Positions 4,886-7,404 of a stretch of DNA of 7,404 nucleotides are shown here, in pieces (the stretch's first letter is position 1; each line of letters opens with the position of its first letter). The position numbers were made by a program, and so were the translations under genes. Source of the DNA: an uncultured Bacteroidota bacterium (GTDB taxonomy: Bacteria; Bacteroidota; Bacteroidia; Chitinophagales; Chitinophagaceae). Where the stretch lies: assembly GCA_903929655.1 (NCBI GenBank), contig CAIYVS010000418.1, forward strand, positions 1-7,404, in the 5' to 3' direction. The notes below the pieces were generated by a model, which saw only the letters and a list, made by a program, of their open reading frames with translations, had not been told where the DNA came from and searched no databases.

Positions 4886-5167
4886 ATGCTAACAATAAAT
4901 GAAGTACACCATAAAATAAATGACATTAGTAACAAATACAATAGCAGGATGCCGAGCATTCATGTCAACAATTTAGTGAACGAATTAAACACAACAAAAC
5001 AGGAAATCATACCACATCTTCACCAGCTTGATAAAGAAGGTATCATTACTTTTCATCCATCCCTTCACGATATATTCTCATTGTCTTCAAAAGCCACAGA
5101 TGAGAATAGGGTAGAGCCTCTGTTACTGCAAAACATTGCTCCCGATTTTGACGAAAGGGAAGATTAA
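4886..5167 (+). CDS. Winged-helix-like small protein (93 aa)
   Basis: The protein is soluble. Its middle part (about residues 24-65: PSIHVNNLVNELNTTKQEI, then HLHQLDKEGIITFHPSLHDI) has the helix-turn-helix then beta-wing pattern of winged-helix DNA-binding domains, with a recognition-helix-like stretch KQEIIPHLHQLDKEG followed by IITFHP. The acidic C-terminus (APDFDERED) is unstructured. It could be a small transcription factor controlling neighbouring genes, but that is inference from pattern. No Shine-Dalgarno is present. The ATG at 4886 is the only start giving the whole N-terminal helix. Confidence 0.75.
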   Translation: MLTINEVHHKINDISNKYNSRMPSIHVNNLVNELNTTKQEIIPHLHQLDKEGIITFHPSLHDIFSLSSKATDENRVEPLLLQNIAPDFDERED

Positions 5168-5270
5168 GCTACCGCATTTTGCAGTGGCTATCATGCCTTT
5201 TATAAACCTTGAAAGATGTTATATCCACCGGACAAGAATAGTGGTATAACAATTAATCTATTGATACTAA

Positions 5271-5278
5271 GACTTTTG
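5271..5278 (+). promoter_or_regulatory. Weak -7-like box GACTTTTG
   Basis: GACTTTTG keeps A and TTTG of the consensus. It ends 5 nt before an ATG at 5284, which is in frame with the 5293 start. Confidence 0.25.
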
Positions 5279-5292
5279 TTGAAATGATTGAA

Positions 5293-5382
5293 ATGCTAAA
5301 TGTGCAAGCTTGCTGGGGAGTTTTTTTGCTGATAGCAATTGGAATCCTTATTTATTTAGTCCGGGAAAAAAGAATGCTTTAA
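5293..5382 (+). CDS. 29-aa membrane microprotein, module gene A (copy 1)
   Basis: It encodes MLNVQACWGVFLLIAIGILI followed by YLVREKRML: one helix and a charged REKR end. It matches the 29-aa protein at 7075-7164 at 16 of 29 positions without gaps, including the start MLN-Q and the end REKR-L. That conservation, together with the same neighbour downstream, is strong evidence that both are real. An in-frame ATG at 5284 would add MIE and suits the weak -7 box, but the second copy has no such extension. Length 29 and the single helix recall KdpF, yet no kdpABC genes are here and the end is different, so I make no such call. Confidence 0.65.
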   Translation: MLNVQACWGVFLLIAIGILIYLVREKRML

Positions 5383-5402
5383 TAGCGTACGTACCCTTAA
5401 AT

Positions 5403-5525
5403 ATGATATTTACAACTTTCGATTTTGCTCTATGTGCAACTGCTAGCCTGGTTATATTGATACTGCTTATAATCAACTTAATATTTATGGCATCGCGCGA
5501 GATCAAACGAGATCATAAAAATTAA
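5403..5525 (+). CDS. 40-aa membrane microprotein, module gene B (copy 1)
   Basis: It begins MIFTTFDFALCATASLVILI with one helix (about residues 9-29) and ends in a charged tail (SREIKRDHKN). The N-terminus M-I-x-T-T-F-D-[FY]-A-L is shared with the 45-aa protein at 7169-7306, and about 12 of the first 23 residues are identical. A longer in-frame start at 5310 exists, but its extra residues overlap gene A in another frame and are not conserved in copy 2. It lies 20 nt after gene A, so the two are presumably co-transcribed. Confidence 0.65.
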   Translation: MIFTTFDFALCATASLVILILLIINLIFMASREIKRDHKN

Positions 5526-5571
5526 AATTACGGCCATTCCTCCCTGGTTTCCGCCTATACTCCATTCAATA

Positions 5572-5593
5572 ACTGGGCGTTGTAAAGCCCGGT
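5572..5593. terminator. Hairpin between convergent genes (possible bidirectional terminator)
   Basis: ACTGGGC and GCCCGGT form a 7-bp stem, with one G-T pair, around an 8-nt loop. It lies in the 74-nt gap between module gene B and the minus-strand 30-aa gene. No T-tract follows, so termination is only suggested by position. Confidence 0.35.
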
Positions 5594-5599
5594 GCATAT

Positions 5600-5692
5600 T
5601 CAGCCTATACGTTTATACGCCCTGTATGCAACAAAACTGAGGGCTACCATAACCAGCAACATGATACAAAGCAATACGTCATTCATCATCAT
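5600..5692 (-). CDS. 30-aa single-helix membrane microprotein
   Basis: It encodes MMMNDVLLCIMLLVMVALSF followed by VAYRAYKRIG: one helix and a Tyr/Arg/Lys tail. It shares its plan with the 28-aa protein at 1116-1202 (MMINKE..., helix, YRYKK). The ATG-ATG-ATG start leaves some doubt as to the first codon. A -7-like box TATTTTTA ends 3 nt before the first ATG and lies inside a palindrome (5693-5706). Confidence 0.5.
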   Translation of the reverse strand: MMMNDVLLCIMLLVMVALSFVAYRAYKRIG

Positions 5693-5706
5693 CGGTAAAA
5701 ATACCG
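5693..5706 (-). promoter_or_regulatory. Palindrome CGGTA-TTTT-TACCG containing a -7-like box
   Basis: On the minus strand CGGTATTTTTACCG abuts the ATG of the 30-aa gene. The -7-like TATTTTTA (5696-5703) lies entirely inside it. A protein bound to the palindrome would block transcription. If the message starts further upstream, the same sequence would form a hairpin at the start codon. Confidence 0.4.
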
Positions 5707-5828
5707 CACAGAAAAAAACAAAAGACAAGATCATCCTCCATTAACTAATCAATTAAATTTCCTTTCTTGATACCCTGCTGCTATCGGGTAGGAGGAGGGC
5801 ACACAATTGATTTTCATCATGCAGAAAC

Positions 5829-5846
5829 TTCATTTTGTAAAATGAA
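5829..5846. repeat. 18-bp palindrome TTCATTTT-GT-AAAATGAA
   Basis: Perfect 8-bp arms with a 2-nt centre begin 22 nt past the stop of the minus-strand 29-aa gene. It could be a weak terminator, but there is no T-tract, or a protein-binding site. The surrounding stretch 5707-5867 otherwise shows no gene I can support. Confidence 0.35.
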
Positions 5847-5867
5847 ACCTAAACAGATAATTTGACA

Positions 5868-5957
5868 CTAATGTATCCGGTGCTTGATTCTGTATATATA
5901 TACAATTAAAACCGACAAAATGATTAATCCGATCCCTAAAAAATCATCTGCATCCAT
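5868..5957 (-). CDS. 29-aa single-helix membrane microprotein
   Basis: It encodes MDADDFLGIGLIILSVLIVY and the tail IYRIKHRIH. An acidic start (D2, D4, D5), one helix and a basic tail fix a C-terminus-inside orientation. The start is well supported: TAGCTTTG, an exact TAnnTTTG match, ends 4 nt before the ATG. It belongs to no known family but has the same layout as the proteins at 1116-1202 and 5600-5692. Confidence 0.55.
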   Translation of the reverse strand: MDADDFLGIGLIILSVLIVYIYRIKHRIH

Positions 5958-5961
5958 AGTG

Positions 5962-5969
5962 CAAAGCTA
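5962..5969 (-). promoter_or_regulatory. -7 box TAGCTTTG, 4 nt before an ATG
   Basis: The minus strand reads TAGCTTTG-CACT-ATG. The box is an exact consensus match with leaderless spacing. A T-rich stretch lies at the -33 position. Confidence 0.55.
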
Positions 5970-6030
5970 GGCTGGGATATTTTGAAAAAGAAGTAAAACC
6001 CAAAATAATTCCCATCACCCTCTTATTTTC

Positions 6031-6077
6031 AAAAAAAAATATAAAAACGGGCTAATTACTCTTCCACTCTTAGCCTG
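6031..6077 (-). terminator. Rho-independent terminator of the Rha-type gene
   Basis: CGGGCTAA (6048-6055) pairs with TTAGCCTG (6070-6077) in an 8-bp stem with one G-T pair. On the minus strand it is followed directly by TTTTTATATTTTTTTTT. The stem begins 2 nt after the stop codon. Confidence 0.85.
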
Positions 6078-6079
6078 GC

Positions 6080-6838
6080 TCAATCCGCTATTTGCTTAGG
6101 AAATGCCACATCTATCTTAGCCAGCACAGCCCCGTTGCCGGCAAATTTTCCGTACAAATGTTTTCTCAGCTCTTCCTTTTTATACACATCCGTCAGCCAG
6201 CTTATAAAAAGAGGCAATTCTTTACTCAGGTAGCAAATACATTCCTTATTCAGCTTCTGGCCCTTAAACACATCCTCATAAACAAATGTCCTGGTATAGC
6301 TGAATTTAAAAAAATCGAGCTGCTTTCTGTATACATTCCATGCCTTCTTCACACGCTCTTCTGTCTTTAAAAAATTATCCTGGCTATCCTCCCCGTTTTC
6401 AAACAGCAGCAACACATAATGAAACTGGTCAAAAATACACCAGTAGCCCCTCGGCACATTTTTCATCCGCTCATCCGCAGTTCTTCTCGGGTAGCTGTCC
6501 AGTAGCCCCGCCGCATTTTCATGTCTCAGCTCAGCCTCCATATCATCAAACTGGCGTATAAAATCCTCCCTGCATTTTATCACCTTTTTGCCGTTAAAAC
6601 TCATACTCAGCAGGGTAAAACCCTCCCTCGTCATGCGCTGCATAGCCTGGCTTTTCCCTTTCAGCTCATAAGCTGATAACTCAAAATTGCGGGCCCTGAA
6701 TCCGGTACTGCAGTCCAGCTTCGCAATATCCCTCAGCACATCATCATGTCTTTTTCCAAACTGCTCCGCTACCAGCAACGATGTGGTCATCATTTTTCCC
6801 TCATGGCGCATCACCAATTGTAAATCCTCCTTCTGCAT
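6080..6838 (-). CDS. Rha-family (pRha domain) phage-type regulatory protein (252 aa)
   Basis: The N-terminal half carries the pRha domain (Phage_pRha): residues about 17-38 contain TTSLLVAEQFGKRHDDVLRD, with the family's K-R-H-x-x-V motif. Residues about 66-103 contain MTREGFTLLSMSFNGKKVIK and then F-D-D-M-E. Family members are prophage-encoded DNA-associated regulators, often next to antirepressor or KilA-N-type genes. The C-terminal half (about 125-252; GYWCIFDQFHYVLLLF and onward) is a separate domain I do not recognise. The start at 6838 is the only ATG giving the full pRha domain and has AAAAGGG just upstream. No other phage gene is visible, so this is a solitary copy or remnant. Its higher GC than the small-gene patch suggests different ancestry. 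Confidence 0.93.
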   Translation of the reverse strand: MQKEDLQLVMRHEGKMMTTSLLVAEQFGKRHDDVLRDIAKLDCSTGFRARNFELSAYELKGKSQAMQRMTREGFTLLSMSFNGKKVIKCREDFIRQFDDMEAELRHENAAGLLDSYPRRTADERMKNVPRGYWCIFDQFHYVLLLFENGEDSQDNFLKTEERVKKAWNVYRKQLDFFKFSYTRTFVYEDVFKGQKLNKECICYLSKELPLFISWLTDVYKKEELRKHLYGKFAGNGAVLAKIDVAFPKQIAD

Positions 6839-6854
6839 ACCCTTTTATATATGC

Positions 6855-6880
6855 GCTGCCCCTTTTATAAAAGGCACAGC
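6855..6880. promoter_or_regulatory. Palindromic operator candidate upstream of the Rha-type gene
   Basis: The core CCTTTTATAAAAGG (6861-6874) is a perfect 14-bp palindrome, flanked after a 2-bp mismatch by GCTG (6855-6858) and CAGC (6877-6880). The half-site CCCTTTTATA recurs 20 bp away (6840-6849 and 6860-6869), about two helix turns, next to the ATG. Autoregulation by the Rha-type protein is a reasonable guess. Confidence 0.5.
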
Positions 6881-6900
6881 ACGATAAATATATGAAATTT

Positions 6901-6928
6901 GCTGCTAAATGATAGCTATTTCGGCACC
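6901..6928. repeat. 28-bp direct repeat, left copy
   Basis: GCTGCTAAA, two variable bases, then ATAGCTATTTCGGCACC. It matches 7318-7345 at 26 of 28 positions. This copy contains an ATG (6909-6911) that begins a 24-codon frame starting MIAISAP, unlike the right copy. The two copies enclose module genes A and B (copy 2). The stretch 6839-7074 has no other gene I can support. Confidence 0.75.
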
Positions 6929-7074
6929 AGAGGATGGATGCAGGGCCTTCATTTATTGGGCTCCTGGCTTATGTCCTAAATAAAACCTGTAAAATATATA
7001 AGATTTTATTTTCAGAGTATAACGATTTCATTTTTTGCATTTCGATCTTTACGCGCGAATAAATATTATTAAAT

Positions 7075-7164
7075 ATGCTAAACATACAAGGTTTCATAGG
7101 TATTTTCTTATTTACAGCAATAGCTTGTATAGTGTATTTATTCAGAGAAAAAAGGGTGTTATAA
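7075..7164 (+). CDS. 29-aa membrane microprotein, module gene A (copy 2)
   Basis: It encodes MLNIQGFIGIFLFTAIACIV followed by YLFREKRVL. It is identical to the protein at 5293-5382 at 16 of 29 positions, with the same length and the same REKR-L end. It forms a tight pair with the next gene (4-nt gap). Its orientation and gene order repeat copy 1. I see no good -7 box or Shine-Dalgarno before the ATG. Confidence 0.65.
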   Translation: MLNIQGFIGIFLFTAIACIVYLFREKRVL

Positions 7165-7168
7165 ATAT

Positions 7169-7306
7169 ATGATACTTACAACATTTGATTATGCGCTATA
7201 CACAAGTATTTGTCTGGGCATATTTGTTGTTCTCATACTTGCTTATATGAAGATCATATCTCCCTCCCTTAAAAACCCGGATAAAGACAGGCACAATTCA
7301 CAATAA
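7169..7306 (+). CDS. 45-aa membrane microprotein, module gene B (copy 2)
   Basis: It begins MILTTFDYALYTSICLGIFV, has one helix (about residues 9-31) and a polar, charged tail ending DKDRHNSQ. It is the counterpart of 5403-5525, with the conserved start M-I-x-T-T-F-D-[FY]-A-L. The tails diverge in sequence and length, so selection seems to act on the N-terminus and helix. It lies 4 nt behind gene A and 11 nt before the right direct repeat. Confidence 0.65.
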   Translation: MILTTFDYALYTSICLGIFVVLILAYMKIISPSLKNPDKDRHNSQ

Positions 7307-7317
7307 GAATTTATTGG

Positions 7318-7345
7318 GCTGCTAAACCATAGCTATTTCGGCACC
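7318..7345. repeat. 28-bp direct repeat, right copy
   Basis: It matches 6901-6928 at 26 of 28 positions, and the two differing bases change ATG of the left copy to ACC-like sequence (AAACCATAG). The reading frame that starts MIAISAP in the left copy continues here as an open frame to the window's end, but without a start codon. Confidence 0.75.
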
Positions 7346-7404
7346 CTTCCAAATTGCCGCCTCCCTTTACCCCGAACTCAAACCCAAGAACGCCTACCAC
7401 AGGA
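7329..7404 (+). CDS. Partial open frame running off the window, lacking a normal start
   Basis: The frame reads IAISAPFQIAASLYPELKPK then NAYHR to the end of the window with no stop. A TAA lies two codons upstream of the first residue (7323-7325) and no ATG, GTG or TTG follows, so the start is either an unusual ATA/ATT or has been lost. The word LYPELKPKNAYHR resembles the L-Y-F-P-x-L-S-P-x-x-A pattern of DUF4248-type Bacteroidetes proteins; this is a weak resemblance from 25 residues. Rising GC content fits a coding start. Confidence 0.3.
   Translation, partial: MAISAPFQIAASLYPELKPKNAYHR

Noticed and set aside
5216..5287. 23-codon frame beginning MLYPPDKNSG ahead of the microprotein module
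   Set aside because: It has suggestive promoter spacing and an ATGA overlap with a possible start at 5284, but no counterpart precedes module copy 2 at 7075.
5310..5402. Upstream extension of module gene B to 71 codons
   Set aside because: The extra residues are gene A read in another frame and are not conserved in the second module copy, which starts at the MI-TTFD methionine.
6092..6887. Three plus-strand open frames of 66-92 codons opposite the Rha-type gene
   Set aside because: They are antisense shadows of a clear pRha-domain protein, with proline/serine/histidine-rich composition typical of reversed coding DNA.
5293..7164. Identification of the 29-aa module proteins as KdpF
   Set aside because: Length and single helix are similar, but the conserved REKR-L end does not match KdpF and no kdpA, kdpB or kdpC sequence is present.

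Overview
The window looks like chromosomal DNA from a Bacteroidetes bacterium, possibly of the Chitinophagaceae (the phylum is inferred with fair confidence, the family only loosely). The signs are low GC, repeated matches to the Bacteroidetes -7 promoter element TAnnTTTG, mostly absent Shine-Dalgarno sites, a phylum-type CspA cold-shock protein, and small secreted or membrane proteins of a style common in that group. I see no tRNA, rRNA, CRISPR array or transposase. The only phage-type gene is one Rha-family regulator.

Layout. Positions 1-230 hold a 13-bp inverted repeat and the terminator of a cold-shock gene on the minus strand (233-424), whose promoter lies beside an 18-bp palindrome. From about 600 to 5960 there is a crowded patch of about twenty very small genes on both strands, mostly 28-95 codons. 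Most encode one or two membrane helices with a basic tail. A minority encode soluble proteins: an unknown 94-aa protein, a four-cysteine zinc-ribbon-like protein, a short winged-helix-like protein and a 71-aa beta-rich protein. There are also a tiny exported peptide, a His/Glu-rich lipoprotein and a 159-aa exported protein with a DUF4190-like C-terminus. The minus strand at 6080-6838 carries the Rha-type regulator, with a strong terminator and an upstream palindrome. The right end carries a second copy of a two-gene mini-module, flanked by 28-bp imperfect direct repeats, and then an open frame that runs off the window.

What ties the patch together. First, at least seven of the small genes have a TAnnTTTG-like -7 box ending only 3-5 nt before the ATG, so their mRNAs are probably leaderless and the promoter itself sets the start codon. 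Second, there are internal paralogues: the pair 5293-5382/5403-5525 recurs at 7075-7164/7169-7306, and the 77-aa two-helix protein at 848-1081 has a frameshifted relative at 2769-2967. Third, the 28-30-aa proteins at 1116-1202, 5600-5692 and 5868-5957 share one plan: short polar N-terminus, one helix, Tyr/Arg/Lys-rich tail. I cannot assign a biochemical function to this collection. Stress-linked or envelope-associated membrane microproteins, or toxin-like peptides, are both conceivable; the sequence does not decide between them.
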